Shown here: positions 1-7,941 of the stretch, piece by piece
Position numbering within the stretch: the stretch's first letter is position 1
Layout: each line of letters starts with the position of its first letter
Assembly (NCBI GenBank): GCA_001769385.1
Contig: MEPB01000068.1
Span: 1 to 64,000 of the forward strand
DNA from: Bacteroidetes bacterium RIFCSPLOWO2_12_FULL_35_15
GTDB lineage: Bacteria > Bacteroidota > Bacteroidia > 2-12-FULL-35-15
Length of the DNA: 64,000 bases
Direction of reading: 5' to 3'
Notes under the pieces: model-generated
The model's database searches: none
What the model was told of the DNA's origin: nothing
What the model saw: only the letters and a program-made list of their open reading frames with translations
Position numbers and translations under genes: made by a program

Positions 1-1731
1 CTTAACCGCAGCAGGAGGAACAACGTATTCCTGGAACACCGGTTCAACAAATAATCCAATCACAGTTACGCCAACAGTTACAACATCTTATACGGTAAGC
101 GGAACAGATGCATCAGGCTGTACCAATACTGCAATTGCAACAGTTACTGTAAATCCGCTTCCGATAATTACAGTTAACTCTCCAACCATTTGTTCAGGAG
201 GAACAGCCACCTTAACCGCAGCAGGAGGAACAACGTATTCCTGGAACACGGGTTCAACAAATAATCCGCTGAGCTTTACACCAACAGTTACAACATCTTA
301 TACAGTAACAGGCACAGATGCATCAGGTTGTATAAATACTGCTTTTGCGACTGTTACCGTTGATTCTTCACAAAGTGCTGCATTTAATTATTCGGGATCA
401 ACCTTCTGTCAGTCGGGAACAAATCCAACACCAACTATTACCGGAGCAGCAGGAGGAGCATTTACTTCTTCTCCAGCAGGATTGACAATCAATGCAAGTA
501 CAGGAACCATCACCTTAAGTTCAAGCACACTGGGCTCATATAATGTTACATATACAATAACAGGAACCTGTTCAGGTTTGGAAACAGCTACTGTTAATAT
601 CAGTATAGTACCTGTTGCAACATTCAGCTATGCAGGTCCTTATTGTCAGAGTGCTACCAATCCATCTCCTACATTTACAGGAGTAGGAAGTGCAGGGACC
701 TTCAGTTCAACAGCAGGCTTGGTTTTTGTAAGTGCAAGTTCGGGAGAGATTGATCTTGCAGCAAGCACAGCAGGAACATACACTGTAACAAATACGATTG
801 CAGCATCGGGTGGTTGTGCAGCTGCTATTGCAACAGCAACTATTACAATAAATCAGGCTCCGACAATTACAGTTAACTCTCCAACCATTTGTACCGGAGC
901 AACAGCCACCTTAACCGCAGCAGGAGGAACAACGTATTCCTGGAACACCGGTTCAACAAATAATCCAATCACAGTTACGCCAACAGTTACAACATCTTAT
1001 ACGGTAAGCGGAACAGATGCATCAGGCTGTACCAATACTGCAATTGCAACAGTTACTGTAAATCCGCTTCCGATAATTACAGTTAACTCTCCAACCATTT
1101 GTTCAGGAGGAACAGCCACCTTAACCGCAGCAGGAGGAACAACGTATTCCTGGAACACGGGTTCAACAAATAATCCGCTGAGCTTTACACCAACAGTTAC
1201 AACATCTTATACAGTAACAGGCACAGATGCATCAGGTTGTATAAATACTGCTTTTGCGACTGTTACCGTTGATTCTTCACAAAGTGCTGCATTTAATTAT
1301 TCGGGATCAACCTTCTGTCAGTCGGGAACAAATCCAACACCAACTATTACCGGAGCAGCAGGAGGAGCATTTACTTCTTCTCCAGCAGGATTGACAATCA
1401 ATGCAAGTACAGGAACCATCACCTTAAGTTCAAGCACACTGGGCTCATATAATGTTACATATACAATAACAGGAACCTGTTCAGGTTTGGAAACAGCTAC
1501 TGTTAATATCAGTATAGTACCTGTTGCAACATTCAGCTATGCAGGTCCTTATTGTCAGAGTGCTACCAATCCATCTCCTACATTTACAGGAGTAGGAAGT
1601 GCAGGGACCTTCAGTTCAACAGCAGGCTTGGTTTTTGTAAGTGCAAGTTCGGGAGAGATTGATCTTGCAGCAAGCACAGCAGGAACATACACTGTAACAA
1701 ATACGATTGCAGCATCGGGTGGTTGTGCAGC
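1..1731 (+). repeat. Tandem intragenic duplication, 909-bp period
   Basis: Bases 1-822 reappear at 910-1731 with no difference that I could find by eye; the first mismatch is 823 versus 1732. The period of 909 bp equals 303 codons, so the frame is kept. The left copy is cut by the window edge, so more copies may lie upstream. Each copy spans two Ig-like and two ~83-residue modules. A more diverged copy of part of the unit follows (about 1750-2230), so the fresh duplication sits beside older repeats. Confidence 0.9.
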
Positions 1732-2971
1732 CGCTATTGCTAATGCAAGTATTAAGATAAATCCTTCACAGAATGCATTATTTAATTATTCAGGATCAAC
1801 CTTCTGTCAGTCGGGAACAAATCCAACACCAACAATTATCGGAGCTCCAGGAGGTATATTTACTGCATCTCCTGCAGGATTAAGCATCAATGCAAGTACA
1901 GGAACAATTACATTAAGTTCCAGCTCACTAGGAACCTTTACTGTTACATATACAACCACAGGAGCTTGTTTAGGATCGACAACAGCTACTGTAACTATCA
2001 GTAATGCGCCTGTTGCAACATTTAGTTATGCAGGACCTTATTGTCAGAATGGGACTGATCCGTCTCCGATTTTCTCCAGTGGAGGGACGGCAGGAGTATT
2101 TAGTTCTACTCCAGGATTAGTTTTTGTTAATGCAAACAGTGGTGAAATTGACCTTTCTGCGAGTACAGCAGGAGCATATACTGTTACAAATACAATTGCA
2201 GCCATAGGAGGATGCCCAGCCTCTTCTTCAACTGACTTGGTTCAAATTATTGCAATTCCAATTCTTACAGTTACATCAGATTCAATTTGTCAAGGGCAAA
2301 CAGCATCACTTTATGCAAGCGGAGCAAGTTCTTATCAATGGTCCACTGGGGATGTTACCCCTGGTATTTCAGTATCACCTTCAACTAACACTACATATTC
2401 AGTAACAGGAAGCAATTCAGGATGTATAAGCACAGCAATATGTAACGTCATTGTTAGTCCAGTGCCAATACCAATAGTAAGTGCTAATGTAACCATAACC
2501 TTTGGCAGCAGCACTCTTTTGTTCGTCAGTGGAGGAACAAATTATCTTTGGACACCTTCTGTTGGATTAAGTTGTACTAATTGTCCGAATCCTATTGCAA
2601 GTCCTCTTATTACAACAACCTATTGTGTAAAAGTCATTAACGGTGGAATTTGTAGAGATAGTGCATTTGTTACAGTTACAGTGAATGAAATAAAATGCGA
2701 TGATATTTTTGTTCCTAATGCTTTTTCACCAAACGGAGACGATATGAATGAGTTGGAATGTATACTTGGAAGCTGTATTGCAAAGATGGAATTTGCCATC
2801 TTTGATCGTTGGGGAGAAAAAGTTTTCGAATCTACCGATCCTGCGAATTGCTGGGATGGAATGTATCGGGGGAAACCGATGAATACAGCAGGATTCGTGT
2901 ACTATTTAAAAGCAACGTTGATTACAGGAGAAAAAATTTCGAAAAAAGGAAATATAAATTTAATAAGGTAA
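2..2971 (+). CDS. T9SS type B surface protein with gliding-motility C-terminal domain (5' end outside window)
   Basis: The frame is open from base 2, so the gene begins left of the window; about 990 residues are visible. The body is a chain of Ig/PKD-like modules of roughly 70-85 residues, rich in Thr, Ser, Gly and Ala, with paired Cys (for example around TPTVTTSYTV..ASGC and FCQSGTNPTPTI). The last ~90 residues (from DDIFVPNAFSPNGDD through FDRWGEKVF to the terminal SKKGNINLIR) match the gliding motility-associated C-terminal domain, CHU_C/TIGR04131, the type B T9SS sorting signal. Expected role: a secreted cell-surface or adhesion protein, exported through the outer membrane by T9SS and paired with the PorP/SprF-like protein 27 bp downstream. 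Two long stretches inside it are identical at DNA level (see the repeat entry). The ligand cannot be told from sequence. Confidence 0.9.
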   Translation, partial: LTAAGGTTYSWNTGSTNNPITVTPTVTTSYTVSGTDASGCTNTAIATVTVNPLPIITVNSPTICSGGTATLTAAGGTTYSWNTGSTNNPLSFTPTVTTSYTVTGTDASGCINTAFATVTVDSSQSAAFNYSGSTFCQSGTNPTPTITGAAGGAFTSSPAGLTINASTGTITLSSSTLGSYNVTYTITGTCSGLETATVNISIVPVATFSYAGPYCQSATNPSPTFTGVGSAGTFSSTAGLVFVSASSGEIDLAASTAGTYTVTNTIAASGGCAAAIATATITINQAPTITVNSPTICTGATATLTAAGGTTYSWNTGSTNNPITVTPTVTTSYTVSGTDASGCTNTAIATVTVNPLPIITVNSPTICSGGTATLTAAGGTTYSWNTGSTNNPLSFTPTVTTSYTVTGTDASGCINTAFATVTVDSSQSAAFNYSGSTFCQSGTNPTPTITGAAGGAFTSSPAGLTINASTGTITLSSSTLGSYNVTYTITGTCSGLETATVNISIVPVATFSYAGPYCQSATNPSPTFTGVGSAGTFSSTAGLVFVSASSGEIDLAASTAGTYTVTNTIAASGGCAAAIANASIKINPSQNALFNYSGSTFCQSGTNPTPTIIGAPGGIFTASPAGLSINASTGTITLSSSSLGTFTVTYTTTGACLGSTTATVTISNAPVATFSYAGPYCQNGTDPSPIFSSGGTAGVFSSTPGLVFVNANSGEIDLSASTAGAYTVTNTIAAIGGCPASSSTDLVQIIAIPILTVTSDSICQGQTASLYASGASSYQWSTGDVTPGISVSPSTNTTYSVTGSNSGCISTAICNVIVSPVPIPIVSANVTITFGSSTLLFVSGGTNYLWTPSVGLSCTNCPNPIASPLITTTYCVKVINGGICRDSAFVTVTVNEIKCDDIFVPNAFSPNGDDMNELECILGSCIAKMEFAIFDRWGEKVFESTDPANCWDGMYRGKPMNTAGFVYYLKATLITGEKISKKGNINLIR

Positions 2972-2998
2972 GAACAGAATTATTAAAAAACGAAAACA

Positions 2999-4045
2999 AT
3001 GAAAACAAATATCGGTCTGATAATATCTTTTGTCCTATATTCATCATTTTGCATTTCTCAAGATATGCATTTTTCACAATTTTATATGTCGCCATTGACA
3101 CTAAATCCTGGAATGGCGGGGGTTAATTATAATTTTGAAGCACTGATAAATTACAAGGACCAATGGAGAGCCATTGCAACACCTTATAAAACGCTTGCAA
3201 CTTCAATAGATGCTCGTTTAAACAAGAAAAAAAATAAGGATAGTTATTGGGCAGGAGGGCTTAATTTTTTCAGCGACAAAGCCGGAAATGCAAACATTGG
3301 AACAACCCAGGCTAATCTTACAATAGCATATCATCTCAATGTGGCAAAATATCAAACATTAGGTATTGGTTTGCAAGGAGGATATGTTCAAAAAAGTATC
3401 GATTACGACTCACTTCAGTGGGCAAGTCAATATGAACCTAATATTGGTTATAATCCAAATATTCCTTCCGGAGAACCAACTATGTCTAATTTTTCATACT
3501 TCGATGTGGGAGAAGGAATTGTTTGGGCTTATGATAACTCGGCAGGCTTAATACATGTGGAAGATAATCATGACTTGAAGGCAAATCTTGGCATTTCTGT
3601 ATTTCATGCATATCAGAAGAATTCATTTTATAAAACATCAAAAGAAAAATTATATCTAAAATATGTGCTTCATGGTACAGCTTTGATAAGTTTGCCAAAC
3701 TATCATAATCTTGCAATCATTCCTGGATTAGTGTATTTCAGGCAAGGTCCGGCTCAAGAGATATTTGTTGGTTTAATGATACGTTACAAATTGCGGCAGG
3801 ATAGCAAATACACCGGCATTAAAAAGGGAGCTGCAATTAGTTTAGGAGGATATTACAGGGTTAATGATGCCATTATTGCTTCGCTTTTACTCGAGTATTC
3901 CTCTTATTCAATAGGTATCAGTTACGATCTGAATGCATCAAAGCTAACAACTGCAAGTAATGGAAGAGGAGGCCTTGAACTCTCAATTAAATATACAATG
4001 TCAAATATTTTCAAGAAAACTATGGTGCAAAATTTTAAAAAATAG
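2999..4045 (+). CDS. PorP/SprF family T9SS outer-membrane protein
   Basis: 348 residues. A signal peptide (MKTNIGLIISFVLYSSFCISQ) is followed by the family hallmark start of the mature protein, QDMHFSQFYMSPLTLNPGMAG, and then the conserved YKDQWRAI. The rest alternates short strands expected of an outer-membrane beta-barrel. Length and order fit PorP/SprF proteins (TIGR03519). These occur in multiple copies in Bacteroidota, typically directly 3' of a gene with a CHU_C-type C-terminal domain, and help secrete or retain that cargo at the cell surface. Here the cargo gene ends 27 bp upstream on the same strand, so the two probably form an operon. Last gene before the candidate island boundary. 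Confidence 0.93.
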   Translation: MKTNIGLIISFVLYSSFCISQDMHFSQFYMSPLTLNPGMAGVNYNFEALINYKDQWRAIATPYKTLATSIDARLNKKKNKDSYWAGGLNFFSDKAGNANIGTTQANLTIAYHLNVAKYQTLGIGLQGGYVQKSIDYDSLQWASQYEPNIGYNPNIPSGEPTMSNFSYFDVGEGIVWAYDNSAGLIHVEDNHDLKANLGISVFHAYQKNSFYKTSKEKLYLKYVLHGTALISLPNYHNLAIIPGLVYFRQGPAQEIFVGLMIRYKLRQDSKYTGIKKGAAISLGGYYRVNDAIIASLLLEYSSYSIGISYDLNASKLTTASNGRGGLELSIKYTMSNIFKKTMVQNFKK

Positions 4046-4166
4046 ACATAGAAGATTAATATTTACTATACCCTAAAAGAAAAAATATAAACAAATTTTT
4101 TAAAAAACACATTAAAGGCTATTTGTAGGCTTTCAATATGTTTTTTGATTGTTTGTTTTGAGCGGG

Positions 4167-4184
4167 TTACTTTCCGATACAAAA
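4167..4184 (-). other. att-like 18-bp copy of the mnmE 3' end (distal site)
   Basis: Reads TTTTGTATCGGAAAGTAA on the minus strand, identical to the mnmE terminus. Identity stops exactly at both ends of the 18 bp (4166 G versus 16296 A; 4185 A versus 16315 C). No other mnmE sequence is present here. Confidence 0.7.
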
Positions 4185-4303
4185 AGTAAAAAATCAATTA
4201 TATTAATGTTTTAGAGCGTTTGTTCCAACCTTTGGGTGAACAAGAATAAGGCAGTGTAAAGTTCATGCTTATCAATCGGTTTATTTTTTTCAAGTAAATG
4301 CAA

Positions 4304-4338
4304 ACATTAATTCGTGATTCGCGAATCACGATTAATGT
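4304..4338. repeat. 35-bp near-perfect palindrome
   Basis: The core CGTGATTCGCGAATCACG (4313-4330) is a perfect 18-bp palindrome. It is extended by ACATTAAT on the left and ATTAATGT on the right, with one extra T at 4312. It lies 120 bp inside the left island boundary and could be an extruding hairpin, a terminator remnant or a protein-binding site. Confidence 0.8.
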
Positions 4339-4476
4339 AGGAAGTACAAATCTTCCGTTTCCCTTTTTTTTTATTTTATTGGTTTGGATTATTTGTATTT
4401 TTTGTCAAGTATTGGTTTGGATTATTTACAATTGTACCTAATTATTGATTTGGTATTTTACAAATAAAAGAAAGAA

Positions 4477-4586
4477 ATGTATCTAATTAGAACGATAGAT
4501 AAGAGTTGTTAAAATGGCAATTAGCTGAGAAGTTAAAACCACTTATATTGCGTGGGGCACGTCAGGTTGGAAATTTTACAACTTGA
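4477..4586 (+). pseudogene. Remnant of an AAA_14/DUF4143-type ATPase gene
   Basis: ATG at 4477 opens MYLIRTIDKS, then a frameshift near 4505 leads into KWQLAEKLKPLILRGARQVG (4512-4571). That resembles the N-terminus of the AAA_14/DUF4143 ATPase family, where LILRGARQVGKT is the Walker A region. The Lys-Thr of the P-loop is missing (GNFTT, then stop at 4584). Only this fragment is recognisable, so the gene was frameshifted and deleted. Such ATPase genes are common accessory genes in Bacteroidota. Confidence 0.6.
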
Positions 4587-5010
4587 GCTCCATCATGACC
4601 GGAAAAATTTGCCCCCAGAGATAATGCTATAAGAATATTGATTATGATTGTAGTACATCAATTTTGAAGTTGTACATCAATTTTGAGTATGGATCTGAAT
4701 TTGCTGATCTTGATGGGGCTGAGTGAGTGCATTTTCCAGCTAGCCTCATTCTCTTTGAAATCAATGGTTTAGGCTTTTTATGCAGAGGGCAATTTTTTTC
4801 ATAAATGTATGGTATTTCCTTGTTTTTGGGATTGTGAATTATTAACTTGATTTCACAACTTTATAATGCAATCAACGTCTTTTTTATTGCATCACGAAGT
4901 TTCTTGTCAACGTTTACCTGATCAATATAATTATTAAAATGAATAACGATTTAAGCAATTAATACCCATAATTGTACCAATGAACTGATAAGCTGAACAT
5001 CTGTGCTTTT

Positions 5011-6267
5011 TTAGTTTTCAAACGCCTTGCTCATTCTATCTTGTTCCGATCTTGAGATACCAATGTCATTCGCTACACTTCGCCAATTACTAACTGAACT
5101 TTTAACTTGATCTATTATTGCTTTACCTTTTTGTTCATCAATACGAAAATATTTTGCAACACTTAATGCGAGTTCTAAATCAAGTGAATTATCATTTTCG
5201 GAAATATTTAGACTAAGTCCACTACCAAACTCATTTGGATTAATATCATAAGCAGGGGATAATCTCCATCCGTTATCTGTCAAAAGGAAACCGTGATTTC
5301 TTAAATGGTCGTCTGTATTTTTTACACAGATATGAAAAACTATTCTTCGCCAAAGCTCTTCCAGATCTGCGTTTACATCAGCACCATGTTTTATCAAAAA
5401 ACCAGCTATCTCAAGATAACTTACCCCTGTGTCATGCCCAGCCCCATCCATGTAACCTAATAATGTCATTGCTGATGCAAAGTGAATCCTCTCCCCCTTT
5501 TCGTTTCTGTCAAAGCGTTTAGTAATGTAGGTATGATATTTATTATTGAATTGTTTTACATCACCTTCTGCAATATTTATTCCTGCTTTATAGGCAAGAA
5601 TATTAACGACCATTTCCCATGCACCTATATCGTTTTCATCTTTAATACTTGGAAATTTTGCTATCCATAAATGACCATTTGGATCTGACGTACTTGCTTT
5701 AGGTCTTGCACCACCTAATGAAGAACCCGGAGCAATAAGTAAATTGATCCATCTCAAACTTTCTTCATCATCACTGTTATCTTCTTCAAATTTAATACTG
5801 GCTTGCTCTAATTCTCGCAAAGAAGCCCATGGTGGAGCGGCCATCTTTTTATCAGCATTTAAAAAATCTCCTTCTTCATTTAATTTAAAACGAAGTCCAC
5901 CCATGCGATGACCATCAAACACTCCCAGTAAATAATCTGATTCAAGTAAATGTTTTGTATCACGTTTTTCTTTACGTGCTATAATAGCTTCTCTTCTGTC
6001 CATAAGCACTCGTCCCCAACGATCAGGACAGGAATCGAGAAAGGCGCCAAAATTCAATTTTTCATCTCGTGGAAAATACCGGCCTGCATATAATTGTAAA
6101 TCGGGATCAAGCATATAGGTAAATTCCGATTGCAACCATTCCTTCTTATATTCAAAGGAAAAAACTTCTTTTCCCTTTGCCGGAATAGCAGAAAGAATTC
6201 CCATAAGAAAAGGAGCTTGAATTCCTTCCCAATCAGCGTATACTAATATTTCTTTTTTTTCTCTCAT
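5011..6267 (-). CDS. hipA: HipA-family serine/threonine kinase toxin
   Basis: 418 residues, complete for the family. The N-terminal HipA domain covers about residues 8-130. The kinase domain carries a Ser/Gly-rich loop GSSLGGARPK (181-190), the ATP-site WIAKFPS with K204, a catalytic segment KNTDDHLRNHGF (316-327) and the metal-site SPAYDIN with D341. HipA-type kinases phosphorylate translation factors such as aminoacyl-tRNA synthetases and cause growth arrest unless bound by HipB; the substrate here is unknown. The ATG overlaps the upstream antitoxin stop (ATGA, 6264-6267), so translation is coupled. It lies in the candidate island, where it could stabilise the element. All key residues look intact. 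Confidence 0.93.
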   Translation of the reverse strand: MREKKEILVYADWEGIQAPFLMGILSAIPAKGKEVFSFEYKKEWLQSEFTYMLDPDLQLYAGRYFPRDEKLNFGAFLDSCPDRWGRVLMDRREAIIARKEKRDTKHLLESDYLLGVFDGHRMGGLRFKLNEEGDFLNADKKMAAPPWASLRELEQASIKFEEDNSDDEESLRWINLLIAPGSSLGGARPKASTSDPNGHLWIAKFPSIKDENDIGAWEMVVNILAYKAGINIAEGDVKQFNNKYHTYITKRFDRNEKGERIHFASAMTLLGYMDGAGHDTGVSYLEIAGFLIKHGADVNADLEELWRRIVFHICVKNTDDHLRNHGFLLTDNGWRLSPAYDINPNEFGSGLSLNISENDNSLDLELALSVAKYFRIDEQKGKAIIDQVKSSVSNWRSVANDIGISRSEQDRMSKAFEN

Positions 6268-6584
6268 TTTGTTTTCTTTCTAGGAGCCCTTTCTTTGACT
6301 TCCAATTCGGCATCTTGTAATTTTCTTCCTAAAGCATCATCCGCGGCCACTTTTAGTAAATCTTTATCAAGGCCGAGCACAAATAGCACCTGGCAATATG
6401 TTCCCATGGCAACACTTGGCGAGCCTTTCTCTACATGCCAAAGTGTAGCTCGACTAATGTTTGCGCGCTCTGATACTTGTGCGGCTCCCAACTTCCTTCG
6501 TAATCGGGCAAGCTTAATGTTTTCGCCAAGTTCTTTTAAAACTTTAAGAGATGAAGGCATTAATAAAGGCTTTTTGGTATTCAT
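6264..6584 (-). CDS. hipB: HipB-like XRE-family antitoxin/repressor
   Basis: 106 residues from the preferred start at 6584 (MNTKKPLLM). An ATG at 6605 in frame would add seven residues, but it lies inside the palindromic operator, so the shorter form is more likely. A Cro/C1-type helix-turn-helix spans about residues 16-72 (GENIKLARLRRKLGAAQVSE, then SRATLWHVEKG). The tail is basic (KERAPRKKTK). HipB proteins bind HipA and repress their own operon. The gene overlaps hipA by 4 bp in the usual antitoxin-first order. Confidence 0.9.
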   Translation of the reverse strand: MNTKKPLLMPSSLKVLKELGENIKLARLRRKLGAAQVSERANISRATLWHVEKGSPSVAMGTYCQVLFVLGLDKDLLKVAADDALGRKLQDAELEVKERAPRKKTK

Positions 6585-6637
6585 AATGTTTACTATTGTA
6601 TACAAATATAGGATATTTGTTTATAATAGTAAACATT
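6585..6637 (-). promoter_or_regulatory. Palindromic operator/promoter of the hipBA operon
   Basis: Two 25-bp arms (6585-6609 and 6613-6637) are inverted copies with only two mismatches and a 3-bp centre; the core reads ACAAATAT AGG ATATTTGT. A Bacteroidota-type -7 box for the minus strand (TATATTTG, 6610-6603) lies at the centre, so a repressor bound here would cover the promoter. The left arm touches the first codon of the preferred hipB start. Autorepression by HipB or HipAB is the expected use; that part is inference. Confidence 0.75.
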
Positions 6638-6921
6638 ATAGTGTATTTTATTTTCAATTTCTATATCAAACTAAGCAAGGATTGCTAACCAAATTGTCAC
6701 AGAGTTAGGGTAATTATGGTGAATATTTGACACAAAGTTAGGGTAAATTAAAATCTTGTATTTCTTGAATCGAACAATATTATCCTTCAAATATTTTAAT
6801 TTAAGGAATTATTAGTAGTCTGATTGCATTATAGTCGTAACATTTGGACCGACAAATACTCGAAATCAATTTTAAAGCTCAGCAAATTTTAAAAATCTGA
6901 ATAAAAAAATTCTATTCAATA

Positions 6922-7104
6922 TTATTTTAATTTAGTATATCCCAATGCAAGAGCAAGATCCGGATGATTGCCTGACCATATTTTTAATTGTTGCAATGTC
7001 TTAAACTCATTGCATACATGAGTAGTATCAAGCATCTTATACTCACCAATATTTTTTATTTCTTTCACTACTTCGTTAATAGAAACAAAATTACATACTG
7101 AAAT
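6922..7104 (-). pseudogene. Possible remnant of a small protein gene
   Basis: The minus strand is open for about 60 codons and ends with a plausible protein tail (EYKMLDTTHVCNEF, then HPDLALALGYTKLK, stop). There is no in-frame start before a TGA at 7107-7105. An ATG-containing frame (MFMNFSM) lies just upstream in another frame, which suggests a frameshift. No family recognised; codon use and the absence of stops are the only evidence. Confidence 0.3.
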
Positions 7105-7202
7105 TCATAAACATGGCGAAGAATTTTAGTAATTTTATAATATAAAAATCGATAAAGAAATTAAAATAGTATTACCTGAAATTACACTTAAAAAATAGCA
7201 TG

Positions 7203-7370
7203 CAATTGCGCTCGGAAATTCTCGCGATTTTCTGTAAATTCCCGAGAATTCTCGTGTTTTTCCGAGAATTCTCGAGTCATAAATATGGCTAAACGCCTTT
7301 GTTATTGCGTATGGCCGAGAAATCCCGAGTTTATCCGAGTAAAGGCGAGAATTCTCGAGCGTTTCCTGTA
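7203..7370. repeat. Cluster of CGAGAATTCTCG palindromes
   Basis: The 12-bp palindrome CGAGAATTCTCG occurs three times (7243-7254, 7263-7274, 7346-7357), with degenerate versions (CGGAAATTCTCG near 7213, CCGAGAAATCCCGAG near 7315). The flanking words CTGTAAATTCCC (7232) and CTGTAAATCCC (7366) also recur. The stretch is more GC-rich than its surroundings and appears non-coding. Confidence 0.75.
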
Positions 7371-7548
7371 AATCCCTTTTTCTTTTATTACTAAATTTAC
7401 CTGTTTAATACACTATCTTCATATCATACTGGTATTAAGTGGATCCTGGTGCATTCATTGTTTTTATCATGTTTAATTTTCGATAATAATTAAGCCAATA
7501 TCACTTCCGTTTTACTATATTTGAAAAAGTGTAAATTAATATCTTCAC

Positions 7549-7887
7549 ATGTCTGATATCGAACAAATAACTGATGCATTAATTGCGTTTCGTAATGAGC
7601 GTGATTGGGAACAATTTCACGATACAAAAAATTTAGCTACTGCAATTTCAATTGAAGCGGCTGAACTAAATGAGTTGTTTCTCTGGAAAACAATTAAAGA
7701 ATCTGAAGAAGTTGATAAAGAAAGATTGAAGGAAGAGCTTGCTGATGTTTTTGCTTTTGCTTTTTTGCTTGCTGAAAGACATAAATTGGATGTAAAACAA
7801 ATTGTTTTGGAGAAGATCAAAAAGAACGGAGAAAAATATCCTGTTGATAAAGCAAAAGGCACTGCAAAAAAATACAACGAATTATAA
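7549..7887 (+). CDS. MazG-like nucleotide pyrophosphohydrolase
   Basis: 112 residues, the size of short MazG-like (RS21-C6/dCTPP1-type) all-alpha NTP pyrophosphohydrolases. The metal-binding motif is present as E36-x-x-E39 (SIEAAEL) and E63-x-x-D66 (KEELADV), and the C-terminus NGEKYPVDKAKGTAKKYNEL is typical. Such enzymes hydrolyse (d)NTPs to monophosphate and pyrophosphate, often in house-cleaning of modified nucleotides; some act in stress or phage response. It is cytosolic. It stands 615 bp before the GIY-YIG/helicase gene on the same strand, separated only by the hairpin array, so a functional link with the two helicases is plausible but unproven. Confidence 0.92.
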   Translation: MSDIEQITDALIAFRNERDWEQFHDTKNLATAISIEAAELNELFLWKTIKESEEVDKERLKEELADVFAFAFLLAERHKLDVKQIVLEKIKKNGEKYPVDKAKGTAKKYNEL

Positions 7888-7941
7888 AGATTAGATATTT
7901 ATGGTTCAACCAACTGTTAATTTTGTATACGAAATAGTAAA

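Larger units (their letters stand above)
4046..5010. other. Long intergenic stretch at the left end of the candidate island
   Basis: 965 bp without an intact gene. It holds the left 18-bp copy of the mnmE end (4167-4184), a 35-bp near-perfect palindrome (4304-4338), a repeated 17-18-nt string built on TTGGTTTGGATTATTT (about 4378 and 4411), an AAA ATPase gene remnant (4477-4586) and a repeated GTACATCAATTTTGA (about 4651 and 4669). The rest looks like decayed sequence. Confidence 0.7.
6638..7548. other. Gene-poor stretch between hipB and the MazG-like gene
   Basis: 911 bp without an intact gene. It contains two imperfect copies of GACACAAAGTTAGGGTAA (6696-6713 and 6729-6746), a possible gene remnant on the minus strand (6922-7104), and a cluster of CGAGAATTCTCG palindromes (7203-7370). 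I recognise nothing in 7371-7548 beyond the MazG leader. Confidence 0.6.
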
